From Gossypium raimondii (taxonomy: Eukaryota > Streptophyta > Magnoliopsida > Malvales > Malvaceae): a DNA stretch of 64,000 nucleotides. Position 1 is the stretch's first letter; each line of letters starts with the position of its first letter. The stretch is taken from assembly GCF_025698545.1 (NCBI RefSeq), contig NC_068570.1:186001-250000 (forward strand). Reading direction: 5' to 3'. The position numbers were made by a program, and so were the translations under genes. Below, in pieces: positions 50,546-62,835 of this stretch. Below the pieces are notes generated by a model. The model was not told the DNA's origin and searched no databases. It saw nothing but the letters and a program-made list of their open reading frames with translations.

Positions 50546-52220
50546 AGATATGATCAGAATCTATAATGAGATTATTTAAAAAAAACACCAAATTGCCATC
50601 ATTAATGACTATTTGGGAATCTCAAGGTAATTTTTTACACCAAATTCCACCATTGGTGACTATTTGGACTTTCGAAGTGCAAATCAAACGTTATTCTGAG
50701 AATCTTTGCAACTTCATTATCGCAATAATTACAATTTGGTATTATTTTTAAAAAAAATTTAAACTAATGTTCTAAAGATATTTTTTTTCATATATTTTCA
50801 TAATTAAAAAAAAAAGGACTTTTGTGTTAGATTGGTGTAGCGATATAGCACCTAATGTCAACAAAAATGGTTGGTTCCAAACATCCTATTTTTCTCCAAG
50901 GCAAAGGACATGTAATCCAACAGAGTTTAAATGCAAATGCAATGAATAGGGAACATAGGGAGATTAAGAGGCCGGCCTATATTTCTCATGTACTACAATT
51001 AACTACATCACTAGCCATAGTGGGAATAACTAGTGATTTGGTTGAACATTAAACTATATTACATTAGATTCATCACGTGCGAAAAAAATTATGTAATAAA
51101 TATATCTATAAAATATTAATGTAAAAACTTTAGTTAAGTTTAACTAATAAAACTTTAGTTAAAATAGTTAAGTTTTTAGATTTTATATAAAATATAAATA
51201 AAATAAAATACAGTCGAAATAATATTTTATTACTTTATAAAAGGGATAGTATTAACTACATCAACCGAACATTATAATTAGTATAGATAAGTAAAATTTT
51301 AAGCTAATTGAGGTTTTAGACTACCATGCTAAAATTTGACATAAATAGGAGGAAAATATGCTTCAATGTACTTGAACCCACGTATTATTGTATTGACAAT
51401 AATGCTCATGCAAATTGAGCTAAGACTTAATTAGTTATAGCATCCAAGATTTTAATAAACAAATAAACGGTTATAGAGAGGATTGATTGTATTTGTTGGA
51501 TTTTCAAGTGACTAAGGCTTTATTTGATAAATTGTTGAAAAATTAAATTCATTGAATATTAATATTAATACTTTCGTTGAATTAATTTTTATGATAATCA
51601 AAATAAAACAAATTTTTTTATAAAAGAAAAGTGCAGAATATGATAAATAGATAAGAGCTACTCATCACTTAATGAGTAATATTTTCAATTACTTCAATTT
51701 TATTTTACTATTATATTATTCTATAAAAATTTACTTTTAAAAGTTGACTGAAATGTTTAAAATTTAAGAATAGAATGTAGAATATATTTTTTTAATTATT
51801 AAATAATCTAATTAATTTTAAGTAAGGTATAAAAGAGAAAGAGGGACCATGATGTTGTTTGGGAGGAGCAAAGCCAAAGGAGGTGTTATCCTAATATTAT
51901 CAAATTATGTCGATTAAAATAGACCAGTTATCCATTGAGTTAGTGATGCAATGACAAAAGACTTGTGTTAAAATGAAGCCTGAATTAGACCCAAGTTTCC
52001 AAACACAACCAAAAACAAGTCCCTAGGGTCTAATAGAGAAAGAGGGGGCCATAATGTCTTTAGGGAAGGCAACAAAGGGGGTGTATAACTATAATCCCAA
52101 TAGGGGGTTTGCCCTTTCAAACATGTACTGTGAACTCACAAGCTAGGCCCTAAAAGAAAAACTACACACCCCAAAAGTCAAGTCCTTTAATCCCCCACAT
52201 GGCTATGTTTTCTCTTACAA
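50546..52220. other. Spacer before SAUR gene
   Basis: AT-rich DNA with no gene. A near-duplicate of a short phrase ('accaaattgccatcattaatgactatttgg' and 'accaaattccaccattggtgactatttgg') lies at 50587 and 50639, a local direct repeat. The 65-codon frame at 50855 has no support. The last 300 bases will hold the SAUR promoter. Confidence 0.4.
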
Positions 52221-52228
52221 TTTCATCC

Positions 52229-52235
52229 ATATATA
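52229..52235 (+). promoter_or_regulatory. TATA box of SAUR gene
   Basis: ATATATA, in 'ccatatatacccc', stands 110-116 bases before the start codon, followed by a CT-rich leader. Confidence 0.6.
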
Positions 52236-52344
52236 CCCCTTTTAACCCCCCTTCACTCTTTCACACACCAACTCTCTAAAAGCTCTTCACTTTCCTTCTC
52301 TCTCTTTTTCCCTTTCAAATCTCCCCAAAAGAAAAAAAAACATC

Positions 52345-52677
52345 ATGGCTATCGACAAGAAACCAAACAGATTGCCTCAAACAGCTGTTATCAAACAAAT
52401 CCTCAAGAGATGTTCAAGTTTGGGTAAGAAACAACAAAGCTACGATGATCAACAACAACAAGGAGGGCTGCCATTGGATGTCCCAAAAGGTCATTTCGTT
52501 GTGTATGTTGGTCAAAACAGGAGTAGATACATTGTCCCTATCTCTTTCTTGACCCGACCCGAATTCCAGAAGTTGCTCCATCAAGCTGAAGAAGAATTCG
52601 GGTTTGATCATGATATGGGTCTCACTATTCCTTGTGAAGAAGTTGTGTTCCAGTCCCTAACATCCATGCTCAGATGA
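52345..52677 (+). CDS. SAUR-like auxin-responsive protein
   Basis: A single-exon gene of 110 residues, as is normal for the small auxin-up RNA family. The N-terminus ([20 protein letters not shown], then KRCSSLGKK) is variable but of the SAUR50-54 type; the core from residue about 45 has [49 protein letters not shown] and ends in SLTSMLR. SAURs of this kind inhibit PP2C.D phosphatases, so that plasma-membrane proton pumps stay active and cells expand. The start is set by the clean Kozak-like 'catcATGG' after a long CT-rich leader. SAUR genes often come in clusters, but only one is seen here. It matches At1g75580/At1g19830 types. Confidence 0.95.
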   Translation: MAIDKKPNRLPQTAVIKQILKRCSSLGKKQQSYDDQQQQGGLPLDVPKGHFVVYVGQNRSRYIVPISFLTRPEFQKLLHQAEEEFGFDHDMGLTIPCEEVVFQSLTSMLR

Positions 52678-52959
52678 TTTTTAAATGGTTAGGGTTTTTA
52701 ATGAAAATGAAGATGAAGCTGCTCCATTTGCTTCTCTGGTTACCCCTTTTTTTTTTTTTTGGTTGAGTTGTTTTATGTAACTCTGACCCGAAAACCCATG
52801 AATGTTATTTAAAGTATCTGGGTTTTTGTTTTTATTTTTTAGATTTTGTAAATCTTGAGAAAGATTGAAAATTTTCCTCATTGAGGTGTGGGTTGTAACA
52901 TCAACTACTAATGTACCCTTTGAGAGAACCTAATATCAACGATTTAAAAGAAATGGGTT

Positions 52960-53430
52960 AATATATAATTTGGTACTTGACTTTAGTTTAAATATTCAAT
53001 TTGGTATATGAGTTTCTTTTGTTTCATTCTAGTACCAGGGCGAAGGTAAAGGGGCGCAAGTAGTGGCCTTGGTCCCCTTAAAATGGTAAATTTGTCATTT
53101 AGCCTCTTAAATTTTATAAAATTATATAATAGTATAATAGTAAAATTGTACTTCGACCTCTTCAAACTTTGTCCCTTTCGTTATTTGAGTTTGACTTTAA
53201 TATCTAATTTAGTGCTAAGATCAAATGGCATCATGTGGCTCAACAAAGATTTAACATCTATGCTCTAGATGCTTAATTGGAATACAAAAAAGCTTATGTA
53301 CAAAATTGAATATTGAAGTTAAATTCAGACACATAACTAAAAAACAAAACCCGAAGTATCAAATTGAACATTAAACTCAAATTCAAGCATCAAATTAAAG
53401 TCAGATGCCAAATAATATATTAATCCAAAA
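52960..53430. repeat. Foldback element family G
   Basis: 'gttaatatataatttggtacttgactttag' at the left is inverted at the right as 'aaagtcagatgccaaataatatattaatcc'. The middle is 'gatcaaatggcatcatgtgg'. It is interrupted at 53036-53170 by a family E piece. Confidence 0.55.
53036..53170. repeat. Family E piece nested in a family G foldback
   Basis: It begins CAGGGCGAAGGTAAAGGGGC, then 'ccttggtccccttaaaatgg' and 'cctcttaaattttataaaattatat'. This is the 'ggggcgaagcc' end type; the right end is not obvious. Confidence 0.45.
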
Positions 53431-54450
53431 AATGATCAAACTAAACAGCTCATTGGAATGTTTCTGGCAGAGATGAAAGTTAATAATTATCAAACAAAAA
53501 CTTACGAATAAGGTGGGAAATGGGGTTAAAAACAATGGTAACTTTGGTTTGTTGTAACCATTTTATTTTATATTTTATTACCAAACCTTGTCTGACATTG
53601 CAACTATGGTTGAAACACCAGATAATAGTTGTTCTTTTATTTCTCTTATGTTTGTACATTTGTAGCCAAAAAGGCTGAAAAAAGCTGTTTTCCAATTTCA
53701 ATTGGTCATTTCCAACTTCCAATCCTTTGAAAGTTTCAGCTCTTTTCCTCAACATATGCAGCATCTAAACATTGGAGTCCGTGAAAATATTTTTATGTTT
53801 TATACCAATTTTTGGTTCAATTCTGATTTTAGTCCTTTTTTATTTTATTATGTTGGAATTTGAGATTTAAGCATTGTACTTTTAATTCGACATAATTTGA
53901 TCTCTTTACTTTTCGGATGTCATTAGTGAAATCAAATTGAATTATAAATATTTAAAATAGAAGGATTAAATGTCAAATTTCGACATGATAGAATGACTAA
54001 AACCATAAATTTATATTTTTTTTCACTTGATTTCATCAAAATTTCATTCATTCATTCAGACTAAAACAAAAAAGAAGTCGAAACCGCCATGCACGTTGAT
54101 CCATCCGCATCCATCAAAGGACTGCCATGTGGTGGGAACCACAAACAAAAAAAATCTAGTAGTAGATATGGTGATGATGATGATGATCAGATCACGACTA
54201 GCAATGGCCTTCAGTAAAGTCAAGTGGGTGTTGTAGATATACAACAGTATTACAGAGTTACCTCAATTTCAATTTTAAAAATAATAATTAAAGATAATTA
54301 ATTACGATATTAATATTTTTTTTATAATAACCAAATTGGCACTTGATTTAATCATTAAAATAACTCAAACTTTAAGTATAAAACCTGAATGAAAAAATTA
54401 ACAACTCTACCCAAAAGAACCAGAACTTGAAGTAGTCTTAACCTTAAGTC

Positions 54451-54624
54451 GAGGGCAAGGAGCAGTGGCCTTAGCAGCCTAAAAAATGGAAAATTGCTTA
54501 TAATAGTCTCTTTAATTTTTTTTTAAAAATCACACATTAGTACAATAGTAAAATTATGATTTGACCTCACCCAAAAAAATATTTATTTTTAGCCCCAAAA
54601 ACAATTTGCCGGCTTCGCCCGTGC
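54451..54624. repeat. Dispersed element family E, copy
   Basis: It begins GAGGGCAAGGAGCAGTGGCC and ends CCGGCTTCGCCCGTGCC, the inverted end type, with 'aatagtaaaattatgatttgacct' inside as in the copy at 53036. Confidence 0.5.
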
Positions 54625-57600
54625 CTATCTCCATTGCATTGTATTCTTTTGTTTGCTGTCCATCATTTAATCTAACTCTAGAATGGTTCTTGGCCCACAC
54701 TTTATGTTGGATTAATTAGTTCTTGATGTCAAATTCTAGAATAAATATTTTAAGGTTAAAATATACCCCAAGTTCCTATATATATATTGCATTCATTTAG
54801 AATTTAGTTTTCGTTTTTTTAGGAATTTAGTTATTCGTACTTTTTAAATCTTAAAACTCAAATCCTGTTATTAACATTATTATAATTCTTCTGTTAAACT
54901 CGTTGGTGCGAGATTTGACATTTTGATTTTAAAAAATAAAAACTCATTAATAACCAATAACAAAAAAAGACATAAAAAGATTAAATCTTAACCATGATTA
55001 TATAAATTAAAAAAAACAATAGAGGACTTAGAAATGCACATTCTTTTTGTATATAGTAGTATAGATAAGTAAAATTCCAAGAAATATCAACAAGTGAAGC
55101 ACTTTGCATATGTTACATATGATATACTCTGACCTCACAAGTCTAAATAGATCTCGAACAACCAAAGTAAAAATAGGCAGAAACAAATTAGCTATTAAAA
55201 CAAATTGCCCACACACATTGTTATATTCAGCAACACGAACCTAACATAATAAACAAAACTTTAAGACCTAAATTCCCATTCAATTTATTCAAGTAAAAAG
55301 CTAGCCTGCATTCAGATGTATAAATCAGAAAATCCAACAAAGGAACTAATACCTTGCGATTATCCTCAATCTTTTCCACTTGAGTGTAATCGAAATGGAT
55401 TATTAAAGAATACATTTGCTTTATGGGAAAAGTTTTTTTTCTTTTTGAGTTTCATAAATTTATAGATATGGAAAGTCTTTTTTTTGTAATTGAAAGCTTT
55501 AGTTAAGAAGTTTAAAATCAAATTGATAAAATATATAAGTATTGAGGACTAAATGTACTATTATATCAATTAAACTGTTACCAAATTAACGGCAAATGAT
55601 CAAAATAGGAACACAATCAAACATTAATACTTAAATTTAAAAGTTAAAGAAATTGATGATGAGTAGGTTTTATTTTTAACCCTTTTGGGATTTATTTGTT
55701 AAAATCAATAGTTAGATGGGACCATTGAATAAAAATAAATAGTGTAGTTGGTCGATGTATATAATTTAATATATCTTTAATTTGCTCAGGGACTAGGCTG
55801 CCGTGATCTATTTTATACATTACATTACCCTCTTTTTTTCGAGTTTAGTAATCTCGTTTACTGAAAAAGACATAAAAAGTAAAAGAGCTTTTGTTTTTTT
55901 AAGTCTTATTGCGTGTAAATTTTTATCTGAGTTGATGTTCGGTTGATTCATGATACTAATTTAATTAAAAATTTTACGTATACTATGAATGATAATAAGT
56001 GAGTTATTTTATTAATGGGTTTTAACAACAGATTGAACTATTTCGGATTGATAAACGATTTAAGTTTAAGTCTTGGATCTTGAAATTGATTCTCGGGCAA
56101 CTCTTATTATTTAAAATTTAATTACGATATTTTAAATTGTTGTAATTTAATTTAATTACTTTTAAAATGTCTTAGTATTTTAATGGATAGTTTAGGGTGT
56201 TAATTATTTATTTTAGCAATGCAAATAATTATACTAAATATTAAATATCAATGTTAAACATAGCAAAGGGATTAAAATTGGAATTTAACCTAAAATTGCC
56301 ATGCATGTGAATTCAGGGTTGTTAAAATTTAGCCAGAATAAGCTTTAGAATTAGATGGCAATTGGCTGGTTTCTACTCATTGGATTCCTCCAAATCTTCC
56401 ATTAAAAAACAATAAAATAACATAAAAAAGAAAGAAAAAAACTTAGTCGAGACGACATTTTTCTTGGGAAATTTTTGTAGTAATGTTTGACCATGGCAGA
56501 AATTTCAAGGGTTAAACAGTCGAAAAAAACATGGCTGACGGCTCCTTAGCTTCGACTTTTCATACGTAGCCCTAGCTACACGAAAACCATAATAATAATA
56601 ACACAAATAAGACAAAAAAGATTTGGTGTTTTCTATCTTGTCATCCAATCATCAACTGATCACATTACAAATTTTGGTTCACATATATTAATCTATAGGC
56701 ATTACACCTTAAACCTACCTCACCTCAACGGCAGGCTGTTTTGTTGTACTCTTTTAAAGAACATTTTCCGTTTGATTCACTCAAGCCATACGACTTTGAT
56801 TTGTCTATACATGAACTCAATCTACTCTAATCTACAATGCAATTTTACTCTATGAAACTTCAATTACGGTTCGCATGTATACACGAGATTTTGATTTTGA
56901 TTCAATTATACACATTTGAATAAATGAACATATTTATTTATTTTCATATGGATTAATACAATTGTTTGTCTATAGTGCCAACCCGATAATAATGTCAATG
57001 ATTTGTGAAAATTGAATCAAATCAAAATTTTATGTATAAAATTATACAAAATCAAAGTTCATATATGACATTACATATTGAATCAAAGCTTATGTATAAT
57101 TAAGATTTCTTAGAATACTAATCAAGCAAAATTTCATATATGACATTACATATTAGCGTGTGATGTGGTATGTCCTTCTGTATATGCTAGTATTAATATT
57201 TTAATTGTAAAATATTAAAATAAAATATAAAGAAATAATTAACCCGTTTTATCAACTTGGATCTACTAAAACATTATAAAAATATAGAAATTAAATTGTG
57301 TAAATTTATAGAAGGATTAAATCACATGCAGTGTAATATACTCTATGTGAAAGAAGTTATGACTTTTCCAATCGGGTTTAGCTATTTTTCATGTTGTTGT
57401 CTCCTTTAGCCCTTTAGTTCTTCCTAAAAGTAATGTTTATGTAATTGGGATCTTCCATACACGTCTAAAATCATTCAAATCAAGGATAAATTTCTTATAT
57501 ATTGGTACAATGTACACAGCACAATCAAGGACAAATCATTATCATGCATGCATATATCACTAGCACATAAGTCATGTAGCTCCATCTTACAATAGGGTAT

Positions 57601-58377
57601 AAGGTGATAGGGTGAATGCTTTTGGCCAATGACTCTATGGTCCTAATTAATTAATTGTCAAATGTCGTCCATTGAAATGACTCTAAATTTACTTGTGATT
57701 ATCAGTTTTAAAAAAATGAAATGAAATATGATAACATATAACCAAAAATTCAAATCCAGTTGGTTAAATTAAAAAATAGAAGAAAAAGGGTTTTTGGAGT
57801 ATAATCACTATAACTCCATGTGATTGCATCAAATCAAGTGGTATGCGGTTTAAATATAATAAATCTTGGTTAACAAGATGAGCTAATCCCTGCTTTAATC
57901 ATGGGAAAGTAAACCAACCTTCTCATATACAAGGATTAATTCCATCAAATGTCCTCAAATTATTGTCTAGATTCAAATTTTATCCTTAGATTTTAAAACG
58001 TTTAATTGAGTCAACAGAATCTCAATATTTATCAATTAGGTATTTCCATCAGCCTAATCGACAACTCAGGCATTAAATGTCGGTTTGAATTTGACGTGGA
58101 TCATATTTAAAACACTCAAATCAAATTATAAACATGCGTATTATAACACCCCTAGCACTTATCCATTGCCAGAACAGGGTTACGGAACATTACCGGACTT
58201 TTCTGATCAAATACAAATATTTCATATCATGTAACATACATACCAGAAGTTAATCATAATCACTCATATTGTCCCTTATATGAGCCATCGAGACCCAAAA
58301 TACACGTTAGAAATGAATCAAGACTAAACCAAAAACTTAGGGAATTTTTTACAAAATTTCAAAATTTTCTTTAAGTG

Positions 58378-58745
58378 CGGGGGACACACGCCCGTGTGGC
58401 CAGGCCGTGTGAGCAGACACACCCGTGTCTTAGGCAGTGTGGGCATTCGATGTGAGGCACACGGCCATGTCCCAGCCCATTTCCATACCTGTGTAACTCT
58501 CTGAATTTGGTAACACAGCCAAGCCACACGCCTGTGTGTTAGGCCACGTGAGCATATTTATTTGTGAAATTAATGTGCAGGGATCACATGGCCAAGCCAC
58601 ATGCCCGTGTGTTAGGCCGTGTGCAAAAACCTGGGCATTCTGTTTCTCAATTTTAAAGATACAGGGGACACACGGCCAGACCACACGCCCATGTGCTAGG
58701 CCGTGTGTCACACACGGCTGAGACACACGCCCGTGTCTCTGCCCG
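58378..58745. repeat. Repeated 'cacacgcccgtgtgg' motifs in the LTR
   Basis: Half-palindromic phrases such as 'acacgcccgtgtggcc' and 'ggccgtgtg' occur about eight times in either orientation, in a GC-rich island. This motif cluster is a familiar mark of a large LTR family in cotton-like genomes. Confidence 0.7.
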
Positions 58746-59465
58746 TATGGACGAAAATAGGCCATTTTAAGACCACATTTCTCTCCCATTTTGATATCAA
58801 CCTATACACAACATTTTGATACATCAATACATCCCAAACAAGCAATCAAAACAAGTCAAAATCATGTTTTAAGCATAACACAACATCACATGTACTCAAA
58901 TACTTAAACTTACCTATTTAATCCATCTCATTCATTTATTAAAATTTACTACTAGTTATATACATACATGCATATATAATTCACATCTACATTTTAGTTT
59001 ACTTCTTTTCCAAACCAACATATTTGAATATTTAGACAAAACTTCACTCCTAACATTTACACAAACCAAGCTTTAATCAAATCCATACCAACCCTATACG
59101 TGCCATATAAATTATAATATACGTTGCAAAAACTACCGGAACAAGTTGGATAGTGTGACTTGATGTGTTGATCCGATCTCCCGACGTCACGTTAATCTAC
59201 AATGACATTAAACAACACAAGTAAACTTAATGAAGCTTAGTAAGTTCGATAGGTTAAACATAAATCTTGCTGAACCTACTATAACCCATCAATAAAAAAA
59301 ATTCATTCAATGTAATTCCCTGTCAACCATAACTTTAATCGATGAATATGCTTATTTCAGACCAATACCAATAATAACAATAAGTCTCCCAATTTCAATT
59401 ACATAAGTCACTTGCCAAATCGGAGGACGGTTACGGATCTGATTACTTCGTTTTTAAAAGTCCGA

Positions 59466-59640
59466 AGGCTGAACAGAAGAACATAAGTGCTAAACAGAAA
59501 CTCATAAGGGTTGAACAGAAGCTCATAAGAGCTAAACGGAAACCCATAAGGGTTAAACAGAGGCTCAAAAGAGTTGAACGGAAACTCATATGAGTTGAAC
59601 AGAAGCTCGTGAGAGCTAAACAAAAAGTAAACACGAAATT
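59466..59640. repeat. 21-base tandem repeat, first copy
   Basis: About eight units of 21 bases with alternating versions ('gctaaacggaaacccataagg' and 'gttgaacagaagctcataaga'). The period of seven codons creates open frames on the minus strand with a repeated F/L-N-x-Y pattern, which I take to be a by-product of the repeat. Confidence 0.75.
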
Positions 59641-60933
59641 TCGCAACAAATGCTGAACCTCGGTTTACTTGGGTAATTTATCGCCAATTCCTCCTTTACT
59701 GTCTTGCGCCACACAACGATTGTACTCAAATCCCGCGTTCCGTTTAACTCGGATATTCACTTCAAATTTATATCTTAACAATAATTCCATTTTCAACAAT
59801 ATACAAGATACATAATACCATTCATCAATTTAATAGAAATATTAAAGTTTAACCATACGAACTTACCTGGGTTAAATTGTAAGATTTGTAGAAGTTCAGG
59901 GACTATTCTACTAATTTCTCTTTTTCACGAGTATCTACGGGCTCTTGATTTGAAGTAAAAATATGAAAAACAAGCTTAAGGGGAAGAATTGTCTAGATTT
60001 CTCTTTTAATTTCCATTTGTAAGTTTAATTTCATACAAATTACAATTTTACCATCCATTTCAATTATTTTATTATTTCTGCCGCCCCACCCTTTTGTTTT
60101 TGGCACATTTGCTCCTTAAGTCCTCATTTATTTATTTATTAGGTCAACAATTAAAATAATTTCACAATCATTAGCACAACACAATTAAATTGCTGAAATT
60201 TTTATCTAACTTTTACTTTAAATCCAATTTAATCTTAACTAAACCTATCTATTTTTCTTCCTCAATTCATACATTCTTGCTACTCAATTTCTTGCCAAAC
60301 TCACATTTAACTATCTAATTTTTATCATATTTTCATAATTTCGAATTTATTTCAATTTAATCCTAGAATTCAAAACTTATATCTTAGTTTACAATTCAAT
60401 CCTTTATTCAATTCCAATCAAAATTTCTTTCAAATAAATCCCTACTTTAACAATTTATTCGACATGAACCATGCTTAAAAACCTATAAACTTCTAAAACC
60501 TCAACTTATTTTCAACAAAACTTTGTTTTAAAACTTCTAAAACATCTAAATTAAAAGAAAAGGGACTTGATTAAACTTACCTTTAAAGCTTTAAAACCTT
60601 AAACCCTAATTTTCCTTTCTTTCTTTCTCCCTGTTTCTTCTCTGTTTCGTCTCCTTCTATTCTGTTTCTTTCTTTCTTTTCTTTTGCCTTGTTTTATTTT
60701 ACTTTATGTTTAGTTAATTAATTATAAGTATTACAAATGTATGTATTTTATTAATACACTTGTATTAAATCATCACCATACACTTGTCTTTATTTATTTA
60801 TTTATTTTATAATATATTAATAACTAACCAATATCTTTTGCTTATTGTTTAAGAAAATATACAAATATATTACAAGTGTATTTTTATGTATTTTACACAT
60901 GTTTATTATCACTATTTTAACATTTCACAATAT

Positions 60934-60935
<2 letters not shown>

Positions 60936-60965
<30 letters not shown>
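60936..60965. repeat. (TAA)n microsatellite
   Basis: About ten ATA/TAA units inside the LTR-derived unit. Confidence 0.85.
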
Positions 60966-60966
<1 letters not shown>

Positions 60967-61622
60967 TTAATTATTTACCTACTAAATATCTTTAAAATAA
61001 TAAATATCTATTTAATATACAATTAAAACATTACAATTGTATATATATTTATCTTTTACACATATATTATTTAATCATCATTCATTTGGCACAAATACAA
61101 TATCATGATAATAATATTAATTAATATTATAAATATCTTTTGACTTAAATTTTAAGCAAATAAAAAATTTAATACAAATGTGTATATATATATATATTCA
61201 CATATTACACATGTATTTTATCATATCCATACAATCAACATATTTTAATTTATTTAATAACATAATATCATTATAATTTAATTATCATATATTCATATAA
61301 TATAAATTATATTTTAATATCATTAATTATATATTTAGACAAATAAAATTCTATTCCTTTATGCCGCCTCAACTATGCTAAATGGCTTAATTGCCATTTT
61401 AGTCCCTATTATTTTCTTTCAATCTATAATTAAACTTTCACTTCTATTGCAATTTAATCCTTTATGCTAATTACTCCTAATTAAGCTAAATTCACCTATC
61501 TAAATCTAATTAAACACACCACTAGTCTCGTAAATATTTCTAATAATTATTTATGACTCAGTTTACTAAGACGGAGGCCCGATAATGTACTTTTCAGGTG
61601 CCCACAGATTTTGGGTCGTTAC

Positions 61623-61785
61623 AATAAGTGCTAAACAGAAACCCATAAGGGTTGAACGGAAGCTCATAAGAGCTAAACGGAAACCTATAAGGGTTAAACA
61701 GAGGCTCAAAAGAGTTGAACGAAAACTCATATGAGTTGAACAGAAGCTTGTGAGAGCTAAACGAAAAGTAAACACGAAATTTCAC
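61623..61785. repeat. 21-base tandem repeat, second copy
   Basis: It is the same array as at 59466, within the repeated part of the LTR unit, with slightly fewer units. Confidence 0.75.
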
Positions 61786-62835
61786 AACAAATGCTGAACC
61801 TTGGTTTACTTGGGTGATTTATTGCCAATTCCTCCTTTACTATCTTGCGCCACACAATGATTGTACTCAAATCCCGCGTTCCGTTTAACTCGGATATTCA
61901 CTTCAAATTTATATCTTAACAATAATTCCATTTTCAACAATATACAAGATACATAATACCATTCATCAATTTAATAGAAATATTAAAGTTTAACCATACG
62001 AACTTACCTGGGTTAAATTGTAAGATTTGTAGAAGTTCAGGGACTATTCTACTAATTTCTCTTTTTCACGAGTATCTACGGGCTCTTGATTTGAAGTAAA
62101 AATATGAAAAACAAGCTTAAGGGGACTCTCCTACGGCGTTTTTGGCTAAAGATTGATGAAGAATTGTCAATATTTCTCTTTTAATTTCAATTTGTAAGTT
62201 TAATTTCATACAAATTACAATTTCACCATCCATTTCTATTATTTTATTATTTCACACTTACCTGCTGACCCACCCTTTTATTTTTGGCACATTTGCTCCT
62301 TAAGTCCTCCTTTATTTATTTATTAGGTCATTTAATCACTATTTCTTTTAATTCACAAGTTTTGTACCCTTTTTCAATTTAGTCTTTTTTAATTAATTAA
62401 CTATCAAAATGTTAAAAATTTTCAAACGATACTTTAATACTACCTTTATGACACTCCGTAAATATTTATAAAAATATTTATGGCTCGGTTTATAAAATTG
62501 AGGTCTCGATACCTCGTTTTCTAAACCACTTAACCTAATAAATCTTTACAAAACACAAATTACTAATTCAAAAATCTTTCTAAAATCACATTTAACTCGC
62601 AAACACTAAATAATAAAATTTACGAGCTTACTCATCGGATTTGGTGGTCTCGAACCACTGTTTTCGACACCACTGAAAACTAGGTTGTTACATGTATATC
62701 TACCGCATGGATTAATAGATGCAAATGTGTTTACAATTTGATTAACACATTTGAAATACATCTCACATTAGATTTGATGTGACATTGAATGCTCAAACTA
62801 ATGACTAAACTGATAGAAAAACCTGATATATAAAT

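Larger units (their letters stand above)
52678..57933. other. Long repeat-rich spacer after SAUR gene
   Basis: Over 5 kb without a gene. It holds the SAUR 3' UTR, a foldback element of family G (about 52960-53430) with a family E piece inside, another family E copy (54451-54624), a GAT run at 54172-54187, and long AT-rich stretches. Between 55000 and 57900 I see nothing that can be named. Confidence 0.4.
58142..62692. mobile_element. LTR-retrotransposon-derived unit (solo-LTR-like, probably Ty3/Gypsy)
   Basis: The unit runs from TATAACACCCC to GGTTGTTACA, the TG/CA-type ends expected of plant LTRs, and is flanked by CGTAT (58137-58141) and TGTAT (62693-62697), a five-base target duplication with one difference. 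No gag, protease, reverse transcriptase or integrase is visible, so it is LTR-only and broken. A second end-like sequence (CGTTACA) lies at about 61622, and about 540 bases (59484-60020) are repeated at 61623-62160 with only a handful of differences, so it is a compound of two related LTR copies, the right one lacking its left part. The close match suggests a geologically young rearrangement. The family name rests on memory of cotton repeats. Confidence 0.6.
57934..62835. repeat. Foldback element family D, copy 3, split by a 4.55-kb insertion
   Basis: The left part (57934-58141) starts GGATTAATTCCATCAAATGT and matches the copies at 25090 and 32979. The right part (62693 to about 62835) carries the facing arm ('ttgaatgctcaaactaatg', 'aaaacctgatat'). 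Between them sits the LTR-derived unit, flanked by CGTAT/TGTAT. Confidence 0.55.

Noticed and set aside
59408-59649. Minus-strand frames with FNSYEF-type repeats
   Set aside because: Produced by the 21-base tandem repeat in the LTR-derived unit; no start or family support.
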